NCBI GenBank assembly: GCA_905221605.1
Contig: CAJNDS010000027.1
Coordinates: 32,501-96,500 of the forward strand
Origin: Symbiodinium natans
Taxonomy: Eukaryota; Sar; Dinophyceae; Suessiales; Symbiodiniaceae
Direction of reading: 5' to 3'
Length of the DNA stretch: 64,000 nt
The position numbers were made by a program, and so were the translations under genes. Positions 9,994 to 19,479 of the stretch are shown here, one piece after another. Under the pieces are notes generated by a model. It did no database searches. It was not told the DNA's origin and saw only the letters and a list, made by a program, of their open reading frames with translations. Each line of letters begins with the position of its first letter. The stretch's first letter is position 1.

Positions 9994-11602
9994 GACAGCT
10001 TTGGGAAGGAGCGGGCGAAGAGCGGCAGCTCTGCCGCCAAGGAAGCCCCCGATAGCAGCCTGTGAGGGTTTAGGGTTTAGGGGTTTAGGGCTTAGGGGTT
10101 AGGGGTTTAGGGTTTAGGGTTTAGGGTTAAGGGTTAGGGAGGGCAGTCCTTGTTGCATGCAGCGTCGGCTTCGCGAAGCCCACTAAACCCTAAACCCTAA
10201 CCCTAAGCCCTCTAGAAGCCCTTAACCCCCTAACCACCTCAACGCTGTACTACTATAATTACTATAAGTTCTATCATGACCATATAACTACTAGAGTAAC
10301 TTCTATGTATAGTTACTATCATACTATACTGTAACTACTAGAATCACTCAAATTTCTATATTGCTACTATAATTACCCCTCAAACCCCGCTGCAACCCTA
10401 AACCCTAAACCCTAAACCCTAAACCCTAAACCCTAAACCCTAAACCCTAAACCCTAAACCCTAAACCCTTAACCCTAAACCCTAAACCCTAAGCCCTAAG
10501 CCCTAAGCCCTAAGCCCTAAGCCCTAAGCCCTAAGCCCTAAGCCCTAAACCCTAAACCCTAAACCCTAAACCCTAAGCTGCCTTCGTCAGGCGGCTGCGA
10601 CGCCGGCCTCTGAGGGCTCGGCAGCCTCGGCTGCACAGTTTCCGCCACCTGGGGCAGCGGGCTCAGCGGAGGGTTTAGGGTTTAGGGTTTAGGGTTTAGG
10701 GTTGAGGGTTGACAGGGGGCCCAGTCAGTAAGCTAAACACAAGTTGGCGCAGGCCTCCCTGGTCAATGTCAACGAGCAGCCTGAGGAAGACGAGGACTTT
10801 AAGCCAGACCCTAAACCCTAAACCCCTTAACCCCTAAACCACGCCAAGTCGTATAAACTTTGCAGCTGATGGAAGCAACGCCCAAAAAGCACCATGGAAC
10901 AGTGATGGAAGGGGGGGCTTACGATAGTAGGAGGTACCTTCTTGGGGTCGGATCCTACTATCTGGGGTCTATATTAGGGGTCCCTTGTGATCGTAAACCC
11001 CCTGTGTAAACGAGGACCTCATCTTTTGTCTGAACGAGCTCCTCAAGCTTCAGGCCTACATTTTGGAGAGGGCTGCCTAGTTGCGAAATTGCCCAAAATG
11101 AGTTTCTCGGTCTCTGCATGGTCGTCCCTTTTGCACATTCCCTGTTGCGACCACGACCGTGTACATTCAGGGTACCCGCGACATACCCTAACTCACATCC
11201 TGTGCAGGTTTCGATTTCCAGCTCGCTGGAAGTTGCCTCGTTGGCTTTCCGGCATGCGGACCGCCACTTGATCAGGGCTTGTTCGAGTTTAGGGGTTTAG
11301 CGTTTAGGGTTCAGGGTGGCGGGGGAGGGGGGGGGGGGGGGTTGCGGTGGCCTCATTTCGAGCAGCCGCAGGTTACATGGCCTGCCACACACGGCACCAT
11401 CCTGTCATCCTTCCCACCAGGACACAGACCTGTCTGACAGCATCCGCCGAGCCTTCAATGAGGCCAGCTAGATCCACGCCATCGTAGCAGAGGCCTGTCT
11501 AAGTCCTGTCGTCCGATTCAGGCGAACACGCTCTCTGCGAAAGCCGCCGCTGCCGTCGCTGGCTACGCCCAGGTGGCCCAGCAGGCCTCCAGCCTTTACT
11601 CC
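9994..11602 (+). CDS. Unknown multi-exon gene, eight candidate exons
   Basis: Exons: 9994-10061 (DSFGKERAKSGSSAAKEA), 10591-10665 (AAATPASEGSAASAAQFPPP), 10753 to about 10802 (ASLVNVNEQPEEDEDFK), 10866-10901 (LMEATPKKHHGT), 11015-11053 (DLIFCLNELLKLQ), 11208-11276 (SSLEVASLAFRHADRHLIR), 11421-11462 (DTDLSDSIRRAFNE) and 11522 to about 11602 (ANTLSAKAAAAVAGYAQVAQ). From 10866 on all exons are phase 0 and follow AG; donors are GT or GC. The product begins acidic, Ala/Ser-rich and disordered, then becomes helical with Ala-rich amphipathic segments. I recognise no family. A short exon may also lie near 10149-10180. Telomeric arrays fill the gaps between the first exons. Both ends of the gene are unresolved. 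Confidence 0.62.
10064..10140. repeat. TTTAGGG/TTTAGGGG array
   Basis: Mixed TTTAGGG variants starting immediately after the GTGAGG donor of exon 9994-10061. Confidence 0.9.
10235..10385. other. AT-rich ACTATA-type intronic stretch
   Basis: Degenerate repeats of ACTACTATAATTACTAT type, with short internal inverted segments. No coding; the base composition is unlike the flanks. Confidence 0.6.
10391..10576. repeat. CCCTAAA array with internal CCCTAAG block
   Basis: Perfect CCCTAAA units flank a homogeneous block of about nine CCCTAAG units (roughly 10488-10552). The variant block indicates local unit amplification after insertion. It ends 15 nt before exon 10591. Confidence 0.95.
10674..10706. 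repeat. Short TTTAGGG array
   Basis: About five units beginning just after the exon 10591-10665 (GC donor at 10666). With the array at 10391-10576 it brackets that exon: C strand before, G strand after. Confidence 0.9.
10908..11005. mobile_element. Introner-like foldback element, family 1 (copy C)
   Basis: Left end GGGGGGGCTTACGATAGTAG, internal GGTACCTTCTTGGGG and TCCTACTATCTGGGG, right end GTGATCGTAAACCCCC. It fills nearly all of the 113-nt intron 10902-11014: about 9 nt from the GT donor on the left and 12 nt from the last C to the exon on the right. This is the clearest case where the element is the intron. Confidence 0.78.
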
Positions 11603-11699
11603 GCTACAAGAACATTCTGAACTGGGGCAGCTGGAGGGAGTGTTGAACTACCTGCAAATACTCCCGGCAGGTACCCCAGTCCGAAATGTGTGGATTTCA

Positions 11700-12500
11700 T
11701 ATTTGTATCTCATGCTTTCATGATTTTGTCTTGCTTATCATTTTCGAATTTATTACAGGCACTTTCAGAAAGGTGTGTCCTTGGGGTTTTCTTTATCTTT
11801 TGTTATCTTTTTTAGATGATCATGTTTGAAACATTCTTCATCTTACCTTAACTTACCTTTATTTGCAGGATCAGGTTTTTTCTCCAATCTTCGCGGGGGT
11901 CAGAGAGGGCAAGCGGCTAGCCTAGTTCACCATGTTGCGTGAAGGGTTGTGACTACAGTGGTGACGAGTAAATAGCCTTACTTTCAAAACCCGCGCACAT
12001 CTCACGGCTCAAAATGATGACTATCCGGATGACAAGCGCATCAAGCAGTCGCGCCAAAGTGGTGTAGAAAGTGCATGATTCTGCAACTGTGTTCGAGCAA
12101 AATGCGTGAAATCTGCCTGGCGCTGCCGATGACGAACAAGTCGAAGCAGCAATCGAAGAAATTGTAGGTCTAAATGCACCAGAACTATCAAACCGATACT
12201 AGTAGTAAACACAGAAGACATTCAGAATAATGTGGCAATACTGCTGCCATCTGGAAAGCTCCCCTGTCATCTCGGCATCAATCTCCTTAATGTTGGACGC
12301 GCTTTCGCTACAGGGGCCGCAAAAAAGGTGTTCTTCCGGAAAACTTCCCCTTAAACCCTAAACCCTAAACCCATAGGGGACCCATTGATGAGGGTGGTCC
12401 GCAATTTTGCGAAGTGTGCGGCCCAAAGATAAAGGGCGGGGGGCCGGGGAGCCGAACAAGAAAGTCCCCGGAATTATCTGGTGTCCGGCTTTATTTAAGT
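11700..12500. other. Noncoding AT-richer stretch
   Basis: T-rich sequence at 11700-11870 with several TTATTTGCAG- and TTACAG-like acceptors but no exon I can support. A short CCCTAAA remnant is at 12350-12372. From 12020 to 12340 only shadow frames occur. The function is probably long intron or intergenic spacer. Confidence 0.5.
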
Positions 12501-12701
12501 TAATTTTAAAATTTCATAATTTGCGAAACCCAAACAATTTTCCAAGGGAGTAGCCCACGAGCTGCCCTGATTCGCTTTTAGTAGTTTTTTTTCGGTTACC
12601 CGCATTAATCCGCAGCCTTCCTGGCCAGGGAGCTACAAAGCCTGGAAAGCTTAGACCCACCCCCAGCCCCGGTCCCAGCCCATAGAGAAAACCCCAATTT
12701 T

Positions 12702-12721
12702 TTTGTTTGGGGGGGGGGGGG
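12702..12721. repeat. Poly-G run
   Basis: A T-run followed by about 12 consecutive G. Similar G or C homopolymers recur across the window (for example 11327-11341, 20681-20694, 47168-47179). Confidence 0.8.
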
Positions 12722-13108
12722 ACCCCTGGACACGAAAGCGACTCCAACAGTACGTGCCTTAAGACAGCAGAGTCCTGCCTTTCAAGACCGTTAGGCCGTT
12801 AGGTGTCAGGACACGTCAGGACCAATAAGGGCAAGAAAGAACCACGCCGCCCCCCTCCCGCTCCCACACCCTCCCTGTGTCTGGTACAATCGCAGCAAGG
12901 CGACCATGCGTTTCAGCCATCCATGGGCGTACTGTAGATTGTTGTTGGGCTTGAGGAGCGTCGCGAAGTCGCGGCGTTCAACAGGCTACATTTGCTGGCG
13001 CTGTGGCCCTTCAGGGGCTTTCGAGGGGCCTTCGAGGAGAAAAAAAAGTCTGTTTTGTTCTCTGTCAGGTCAAACCCATGCACACCCCAAATCCTAGAGT
13101 CTTGAAGA

Positions 13109-13697
13109 TTATTCAGATTCAGAGTCGGGTAACAGAAACTTGATTTCCGAAGTCAAACCCGCGCAGATCCGACAGGCAATTTCAAGCTGGGCTTTTAGGG
13201 GAGGGAGAGACAGCTCATGTACATTCGCCATGTGGTCCTGTGAGCTTGCAAAGCAGTCCTGTGTTTTGTCTGCAGGTGAGTCGCAACATTCTTCCCGACC
13301 TGAAGCTAGCCATTCAGGAGCTTCTGCTCAATGGCAATGGCCCTGATGCGATACACAAGTCCTGCGCTTGTCTTTGCATAACCAGGAGAAGGAACCGAAC
13401 TTAGCTGTAAGCCTGCAAGGATCTCGGGAGCTGCGTCATTCGCTAAAGTTTTGGGGTTCAGATTCTTCACTGCGGAATGAGGCTTGGCATTGTCAAAGAG
13501 TGGGTCAGCAACATGAAGAAGGACCTTGCATCGACTGCTGCGTGAGAAACCCTAAACCCTAAACCCTAAACCCTAAACAGGTATGCTGGTCACAGCTCTT
13601 GAGAACATGAATGCAGGATGGGGAGCAAATCCAACAGCACTACAGCTGCTTGCAGCAGGAGCTGAGTTCCTTCAGTATTGGCACTTGCACTGAACCT
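13109..13697 (+). CDS. Unknown multi-exon gene, four phased exons
   Basis: Exons: about 13109-13190 (SDSESGNRNLISEVKPAQIR), 13276-13358 (SRNILPDLKLAIQELLLNG), 13482-13539 (LGIVKEWVSNMKKDLASTA) and 13617 to about 13697 (DGEQIQQHYSCLQQELSS). Phases agree at all three junctions: GC donor at 13191 in phase 0, GT at 13359 in phase 2, GC at 13540 in phase 0. The third intron (77 nt) consists mostly of CCCTAAA units starting four bases inside the donor. The product is mainly helical with charged heptad-like spacing. No family recognised; both gene ends are unknown. Confidence 0.65.
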
Positions 13698-14054
13698 AAA
13701 GCCTAGAACCCGAACCCCAGTGCCGCACATTCTCCTTCCCTGCGAGTCCGTGCAAACCCTCATCCTCGGTGCTCAGCGAGCAAAGAGTGGCTTGGTCTTC
13801 TTTGGTGAGAGTCGTTTTGGCTTGCTACAGCATGCCGGATGAGTACAGCATGCCCAAATGCCTCCCTAAACCCTAAATCCCGAAACACTATTCCTACTGC
13901 CTACCTATAACGAGGCAGTGCTGACCAGCGACTGGCGGCAACTCTACAAGAGCAGGTTCCAGGGCTTAGGGTTGAACATTTAGCCGCCAACGATTGGCCC
14001 CGAATAGATTAATACCGTAAGCACACACTATCAGGCGCCTGTCCTGAACTGGCC

Positions 14055-14170
14055 TTGATATATATATATATATATATGGGCGGTTGTCAAAGTGATGGTC
14101 TCTTTTTGGATCCTTATTATAATGCGGCACCCAATATTTCGGGTACCCCAAAAGGGATCATAATCTTGAC
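14055..14170. repeat. (TA)n next to a repeated palindromic GGGTACC segment
   Basis: A TA run is followed by ATATTTCGGGTACCCCAAAA (14131-14150). Its reverse complement, slightly diverged, recurs near 26725-26750 (CCTTTTCGGGGTACCAGAAA), so this is a dispersed repeat and not unique sequence. Confidence 0.55.
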
Positions 14171-14615
14171 AACCACCCCTATGCAGGGGCAGGAGTTCAT
14201 ATGTTCCTTGTGGCACAGGTCGCCGACATGGATGGAGACTTGCCAGGGCTTCCTGGAGGGTTTGGCCCTCCCTCTCTCGCCCTCGAAGGCCTGCTTTAGG
14301 GGCATTTTGGGGGGGGCATTTTTGGGGCATTTTTGGGGTATTTGGGGTACTTAGGGTATCTAGTGTATTTTGGGCAAGTTCTTCAGAACTGTTGTTTCTT
14401 GGTGGAGGAAAATGCTCATGGAAGCCTGTTTTGTGAGAAGAGAATCAGGAGGGCACGAGGAGAAGAAGACCAGCGAAGGCCTTGCTGACTTGCATCTGCG
14501 AGATGTGTGGTGGAGTAGGAATGGACACGATCTTCCCTAAACCCGGAAACCTAAACCCCTAAACCCTGTCGAAAAGTTCGAAGGGTCCCTCTTTGAAACT
14601 TCTCACATGCTCCTG

Positions 14616-14676
14616 TAACCCTAAACCCTAAACCCTAAACCCTAAACCCTAAACCCTAAACCCTAAACCCTAAACC
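14616..14676. repeat. CCCTAAA array
   Basis: About nine units ending 17 nt before exon 14694. It forms the 3' part of the preceding intron. Confidence 0.95.
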
Positions 14677-14693
14677 TTATGTCTCTTTGCCAG

Positions 14694-15003
14694 GCCTGGG
14701 CAATGTGGCAAGCCAGCGGCCCGAAGTGATTGTTGCCGGAGGCGCGCAGACCCCGAAACTCTACCTTGGGGACCCGGTGAACCTGGAAGGGGTTTAGGGT
14801 TTAGGGTTTAGGGTTTAGGGTCTAGGGTTTAGGGTTTAGGGTTTCGAGAGTCGTATGGGGCACGTGATCCTACGAAAAGGGTTCCTGTGGTCCCCGGGGT
14901 GTAGTATTGGTCTGTGAGTCGACTGGGTCTCAGTTCACTGTGCAGCTTGCAGGAAGTTCTGTTCCACAATCCTTGGCGCCTCAAGTACCACAGCCTCAGC
15001 CAG
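14694..15003 (+). CDS. Two phased exons of an unknown gene; telomeric repeat is the donor
   Basis: Exon 14694-14791 follows TTTGCCAG and reads LGNVASQRPEVIVAGGAQTP then KLYLGDPVNLEG in phase 0 at its end. The intron starts GTTTAGGG at 14792, so the TTTAGGG array itself supplies the 5' splice site. Exon 14953-15003 follows CTTGCAG, continues in phase 0 as EVLFHNPWRLKYHSLSQ and ends at a GC donor. The segment PEVIVAGGAQTPKL faintly resembles a nucleotide-binding strand-turn, which is too little for a family call. Confidence 0.6.
14792..14844. repeat. TTTAGGG array at an exon edge
   Basis: About seven units, one with a TCTAGGG variant. The first GT of the array coincides with the phase-confirmed donor of exon 14694-14791. 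Confidence 0.92.
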
Positions 15004-15332
15004 GCCTAACCCCTCTGCTGGTTCAGGAGGCAGCTTGAATCTTGTTTCTGAGCGCTTCGATTCACAGGCAAGAACGAGACCACATTGAGTGTGCCGCTAC
15101 CTGGCTGAGTTGGAGGACACTTACGATTTAAACCCTCAACCCTCAACAGCCCTCACCGCACATCCTGCCTTGAACACCCACAAAGCAGCCCAGGTGATTG
15201 TAGGGTTTCGGGTTTAGGGTTTGTACCGATGATACATGTTTAGATGGGGAGTCCTGTGCACCCAAGCTAGCCGAAACAGATATTGGCAACGCCCTGCTTA
15301 CACTGCGATTTCTTGGCTGGATGGCAGACTCA

Positions 15333-15669
15333 GGTTCAGCATGAACATGTGGACAAGGCCTGTCCTGGTGAAACATGTTGCAGCCACGGCAACATTCGCT
15401 GGCATCGAGAGTCGAGAGGCACTTGTTTGATCAGCTGTCGGGCCTTCCAGAAGAAGGCCTGGGGCATTTACTCATCAGATGTACTTCAGCTGTTTCGGGA
15501 TCGTAGCGTGCATGCCATAGACTTTCCCAGGCAAGAAGCCGCTGCGGCCAGGAGAACGACAGCATGTCAGCTCAGTTCGTGTCTGTGGAACCGGTGGAAC
15601 CGGCCATTATAGCCGCGCAACCCCTTCAACCTGCCCTTTCTAGGGCTTCTGAAGGGGCTGTAACAGGCA
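15333..15669 (+). CDS. Candidate exons, frame ambiguous
   Basis: After GACTCAG at 15331 two frames are open to a GCACTT donor near 15420: FSMNMWTRPVLVKHVAATAT or VQHEHVDKACPGETCCSHGN. A separate ATG at 15564 opens SAQFVSVEPVEPAIIAAQPL. Codon bias suggests exon(s) on the + strand, but neither frame nor join can be chosen. Confidence 0.3.
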
Positions 15670-15719
15670 TCATAGCCCATGTTAGAGGCTTCGAAAGTGT
15701 GAGTGTGAAATCCACGGGA

Positions 15720-15885
15720 CGGCACTTGAGGAGGAAAGGAGGGAAGAAAGGGAGTGCAGGGAAAGGAAGGAATGAGGCAAGGAAATGAAGAACAGAAGGA
15801 AGCGATGGAAGGACGGGAAGCAAAGGAACGAAGGGAAGGACTCGAAGGACAGAAGCCAAACCCCGCAGCAGCAGTAGCAGCAGCA
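15720..15885. repeat. GGAAGG/AAGGAA purine-rich tract
   Basis: Degenerate GGAAG/GGAAA repeats on the + strand. Long frames on both strands here are low-complexity artefacts. Confidence 0.7.
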
Positions 15886-16020
15886 GCAGCAACAACAAGA
15901 GCAAGAACAAGAACAAGAACAAGAACAAGAACAAGAACAAGAACAAGAACAAGAACAAGAACAAGAACAAGAACAAGAACAAGAACAATAATAATAACAA
16001 TAACAATAACAATAACAAGA
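15886..16020. repeat. Hexanucleotide (AAGAAC)n microsatellite
   Basis: CAGCAG units pass into about 14 units of AAGAAC, then AATAAC units. Read on the minus strand it gives long Leu/Phe or Cys/Ser runs that are not genes. Confidence 0.95.
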
Positions 16021-16129
16021 AGAACAAGGTCGCGGCTTCGTAACGGTCCGCATGCTTTTCTTTATGTGATATGTCGAAAACACTTGCAGGCATGGTAAAC
16101 TTCAGCATGCGGGGCCTGGGGCGGGGTCA

Positions 16130-16680
16130 CAGACCCCTTTCGTAAAGCGCGATTTTGCTGTTTTGTGCGTTTTCTGCAAAATCGCGTGTTCCCTTGGCTT
16201 TTTAGTCTTCAGGCGTCGTGAAATTAACTTTTTGCGGTCGAGAATTTCGCTTCTGAAAATGAGTGGTTTTCGCGCACGCGCAGGTTTTTCGGGTGTTTTT
16301 TTGGACGTACATTCTTGGTCGCAATTGGGTTTTCGCGCGGTTTTTTTGACACCACATGCAGAAATTGTATTTTTAAAGGACTTCTGAGGGCCAAAGCTAC
16401 GTGTATGTGGCTTTTTTACCGCTTTGGCAAGTCTGGCATGGATGCTCTGGCCATTCGCACGCACTGGTAACACGGACTTTCTCATCGGGCGGACATGGAT
16501 GCTCTGGCCATTCGCAGCTGCTGCAATTGCAGCATCTGCATGTGCAACACTAACAATAACTAAAGCAGCAGCAACACTGACACCAAGGAATAAGTCGAAG
16601 AAGAATGCAGCAATGGCAACGGCAACCACAACCATTACGACGACTACGACGGCTACTACCGAAAGAGAGCAATACAGAGA
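16130..16680. other. Noncoding block with a 23-bp direct repeat
   Basis: CATGGATGCTCTGGCCATTC occurs at 16437 and 16494, 57 bp apart, indicating a local tandem duplication. ACA/ACG-rich triplets follow (16540-16680). A 197-codon minus-strand frame (16102-16695) crosses it but starts inside the antisense of the triplet repeat and is judged spurious. Confidence 0.55.
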
Positions 16681-16891
16681 GAACGAACAGTACACACATC
16701 AAGAACGGCAGAGTATTTATCGAGGAAATCACGTTTTCCGATCGAAGCATAAGTGAAAGAAAAGATGTCATAAAAAACAAACCCAAGGACCCAAGCAAAA
16801 AAGAAATTCGACGCCCCATAACGAGAAACAAAAGACCCTAGGAAGACCCGACCCAGTACAAAGGACCCTTCAGGAATTGATTATGCGAATG

Positions 16892-17282
16892 GCCCTGCGT
16901 GGAAGGAGCTGGCGATGCCAGCAACTTGCCGCTGGCAGACAACTTGGAGGCTGATGCAGTCATGGATTGCAAGGTTTTGGGGTTTTCGTTGCTTTGAATG
17001 TTTTGTTTGTTCTTGTTTTTGCTATGTTTTGGCGTCCACTGGGCTTCTGTTACTCCTCCCAAGTCTCTCCGAGCCTGGGGCGTATTGCTTTGGGAGGTCA
17101 TGCTTCCAGGCATGCTTGGCTCTGTCTGGCAGGAGTGGAAGTCTGACGTGCTGGACTTGCTGTTCATGGCCAGTCGCCAAGCCAGCTACTGTTTTTTGGA
17201 TCTTATGGAAGTTCGGGCCATGTATCCACGGAGACACATCGCGAGCCCAGGCACCCGGTATGGGACAGAAATCCCTTCCAAA
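16892..17282 (+). CDS. Two phased exons of an unknown gene
   Basis: Exon about 16892-16973 reads CVEGAGDASNLPLADNLEAD then AVMDCK and ends at a GTTTTG donor. Exon 17097-17282 follows GGGAG in phase 0: GMLGSVWQEWKSDVLDLLFM, SRQASYCFLDLMEVRAMYPR, then HIASPGTRYGTEIPSK, ending at a GC donor (17283). The product is rich in Met, Trp and Tyr and probably globular; no family recognised. The TTTAGGG array at 17311-17354 begins 28 nt into the next intron. Confidence 0.55.
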
Positions 17283-17459
17283 GCCGGAACCCTTCCAGCC
17301 TCCTCAGGCCGTTTAGGGTTTGGGGTTTAGGGTTTAGGGTTTAGGGTTTAGGGCTGTTGTGCCGATTGGGCAGATGGTAGACTTGGGCAGGCTTTGCCAC
17401 GAGTGGACTCTTCTTCTCACGAGGTCATTAACTCTGCCGAGGACTCTGCCAATCTCCCC

Positions 17460-17840
17460 GAGATTTTTTTAAGTTATTTAAACCATTTAAACTATATAAA
17501 CTATTTAACTTACTAAACCATTTAAGTGAATTTCCAGAGCATGAGATGTTGGTGCAGACTCAGGCAGAGCAGACTGAGCCCAGCCTGCAGTCAAGCATCT
17601 CTCGAGGCAAGGAAAGGGCTAAGTTGTAGCTGTGGGCCCTTTCAGGCAGATCAATATTTTCTCGACTCATATTTAATCTCAATATTAATACGAGTATTCA
17701 TGTTTTTCTATGAATGATACAATGGTACTGTTCATATTAGTGTTAATGTTACGTTAAGATGAAGTGTCCTAAAGAGCCCCCCCGCATCCTCTCCGCTACT
17801 TTGTAAGCAATTTGCAGGCCATGCCGAGAGCTCCGTCGAG
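17460..17840. other. Noncoding stretch
   Basis: A TTTAAACTAT-type AT-rich repeat at 17465-17527, then sequence with no coding frame I can support. Simple AT DNA again at 17650-17755. Confidence 0.5.
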
Positions 17841-17852
17841 GTGCGAGATACC

Positions 17853-17987
17853 CCAAAACCCTAAACCCTAAACCCTCAACCCTCAACCCTCAACTCTCAA
17901 CCCTAAACCCTAAACCCTAAACCCTAAACCCTAAACCCTAAACCCTAAACCCTAAACCCTAAACCCTAAACCCTAAACCCTAAACCT
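17853..17987. repeat. CCCTAAA array with CCCTCAA variants
   Basis: Starts with CCCTCAA variants and continues as about 14 perfect CCCTAAA units. A decayed G-strand tract (TTTAGGG, TTTCGGG, TTTATAGG) lies at 18052-18126. Confidence 0.95.
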
Positions 17988-18235
17988 GCGTGATGGCACC
18001 ACCCCAATGCAGTTTCCAAAAGTCGCGGGCTGTCAAGGTGTGAGGGTAACAGGGTTTCAGGCTTGAGGGTTTAAGGTTTCGGGTTTGAGGGTTTAAGGTT
18101 TATAGGTATGAGGGTTTAGGGTTTAGAGTTGAGTTTTTTCTTTTTTCTGGGGGACGTCTTGTGAGAGTCTTTTTTGCACATTGCCAGAACATGCCAAAAA
18201 CAGGACAGTTGAATGTAACGCTGTGTGTGTTGCAG

Positions 18236-18400
18236 GATGTCAACATGGACGAGGCAGACCATGTCATGTTGTGAGTCTATTGGAGAGGCCCAAAATAGAG
18301 GATGCGTCGGAACCTGTCGAAACTTTGAGCAGGATGCGTATGCAGACGCCATCATCCAGTACAACGAGTGTGCCAATGAGAAAGTCAATGCCTCAGCCAC
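18236..18400 (+). CDS. Candidate short exons
   Basis: After TGTTGCAG at about 18235 a frame reads DVNMDEADHVML and meets a GTGAGT donor near 18270. A second stretch after TTGAGCAG reads DAYADAIIQYNECANEKVNA up to a TAA at about 18402. Both look coded, but the splice phases do not match directly, so an exon may be missing. Confidence 0.4.
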
Positions 18401-18771
18401 ATAACTACCGGCCCTTTATCCGGTTGATCCTCGTGCTCCTCTTCTTTCGCCCACCTCACGACCGCCGGCCTGTTCATTAGCGTGGGGTTTAATGGGCCAC
18501 TCACTGCGTTCACACGCCTTGTAAGACACCTTCGTCTCATGGAAGCTGTGTGTTCGGGTTTACAAGGGGCTTTCGTCATGTTCTCCGGTTGGAGGGCTTT
18601 CTGAATCCCACGTCTTTAATCACTGTAGACTAAACGTGCGCTTCATTGCTTGGATGTAATCTTAGGGGCCTCCAAACAAGCTGCGCCGCGCAAGGGCCAA
18701 CATAAGCAAGTTGCGAGTATCCCAAGCTGAGCAAGCTTGGGGCATAGCAAGGGTGGGCTTGTGGGCTGGGT

Positions 18772-18835
18772 TTGGGGTTTGGGGTTTAGGGTTTAGGGTT
18801 TAGGGTTTATAGGGTTTATAGGGCTTAGGGTTTCA
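18772..18835. repeat. TTTAGGG array with TTTATAGGG variants
   Basis: G-strand telomeric tract with two 9-mer TTTATAGGG units at its 3' side, the same variant that is amplified at 23930-24060. Confidence 0.9.
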
Positions 18836-19029
18836 GTTGCAGTTTAGGGTCTCCGAGAAGAGAAGGTTCTCTGTACTGTAGGCGTTTACTGTGAGGACGT
18901 CATGTTCAGGCTCTGCTGTATGGCTTCAATATGGAAATGTGCTGAAAACTGGGGCTGCAAGGGGGCGTACGTAATTCAAGCAGCGGCACTCGAACAAGGA
19001 GCAACCTAGATTTACAACTATTCTGCTTG

Positions 19030-19100
19030 TACATTATATATATATATATATACATATATCTTTATATATGCTCGCCCCCCCACCCCCCCCCCCCCAAGAT
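19030..19100. repeat. (TA)n and C-run
   Basis: TATATATA run followed by two C homopolymers. No other content. Confidence 0.85.
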
Positions 19101-19146
19101 CTACGTTTACAGGTTTCCAGAACCCAAAAAAGTCAAAAATGCAAAA

Positions 19147-19456
19147 ATCAGGACGCCCAAAACCCACAAACCAAAAAAAAACAAAACGAATAATACCATT
19201 GTTGAGACTCTTGGAAAGGTGCAACCAAGACAACCCAAACCAAAAAACCGAAAAAAAAAAACACCATCATTTCCGAACTCTTGACGGCAAGGGGAAGTTA
19301 TTCCCTTTGTCCAAGAGTCTCGGAATAATGTTTTTTTTTTTTGTTTGTTTGTTTGTTTTTTTGGCTTCATCTTTCCACGAGTCACAGAACAATGGTTATT
19401 TTGTTTCTTTTTGTTTTGGCTTGTTTTGGTTTGTGGGTTTTTGGGGTTGTCTGATT
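19147..19456. mobile_element. Large A/T-rich foldback
   Basis: The left arm CCCACAAACCAAAAAAAAAC...ACCATTGTTGAGAC pairs with the right arm AACAATGGTTATTTTG...GGTTTGTGGG. The centre CTCTTGACGGCAAGGGGAAG / TTCCCTTTGTCCAAGAG closes the hairpin near 19300. Arms are about 150 nt and diverged by A/T-run slippage. Protein-like frames on both strands are by-products. Confidence 0.6.
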
Positions 19457-19479
19457 TTGTTTTTTTTTACATATCTTGT

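Noticed and set aside
10391-10576. Chromosome end (true telomere)
   Set aside because: Genes continue on both sides and arrays occur in both orientations throughout the window.
15626-16108. Minus-strand 160- and 133-codon frames rich in Leu/Phe or Cys/Ser
   Set aside because: They are the antisense of the (AAGAAC)n microsatellite and purine-rich tract; no unique sequence supports a gene.
16102-16695. 197-codon minus-strand frame with a hydrophobic start and basic tail
   Set aside because: The hydrophobic part is antisense of an ACA/ACG triplet repeat, and all supported genes run on +. No splice or homology signal.
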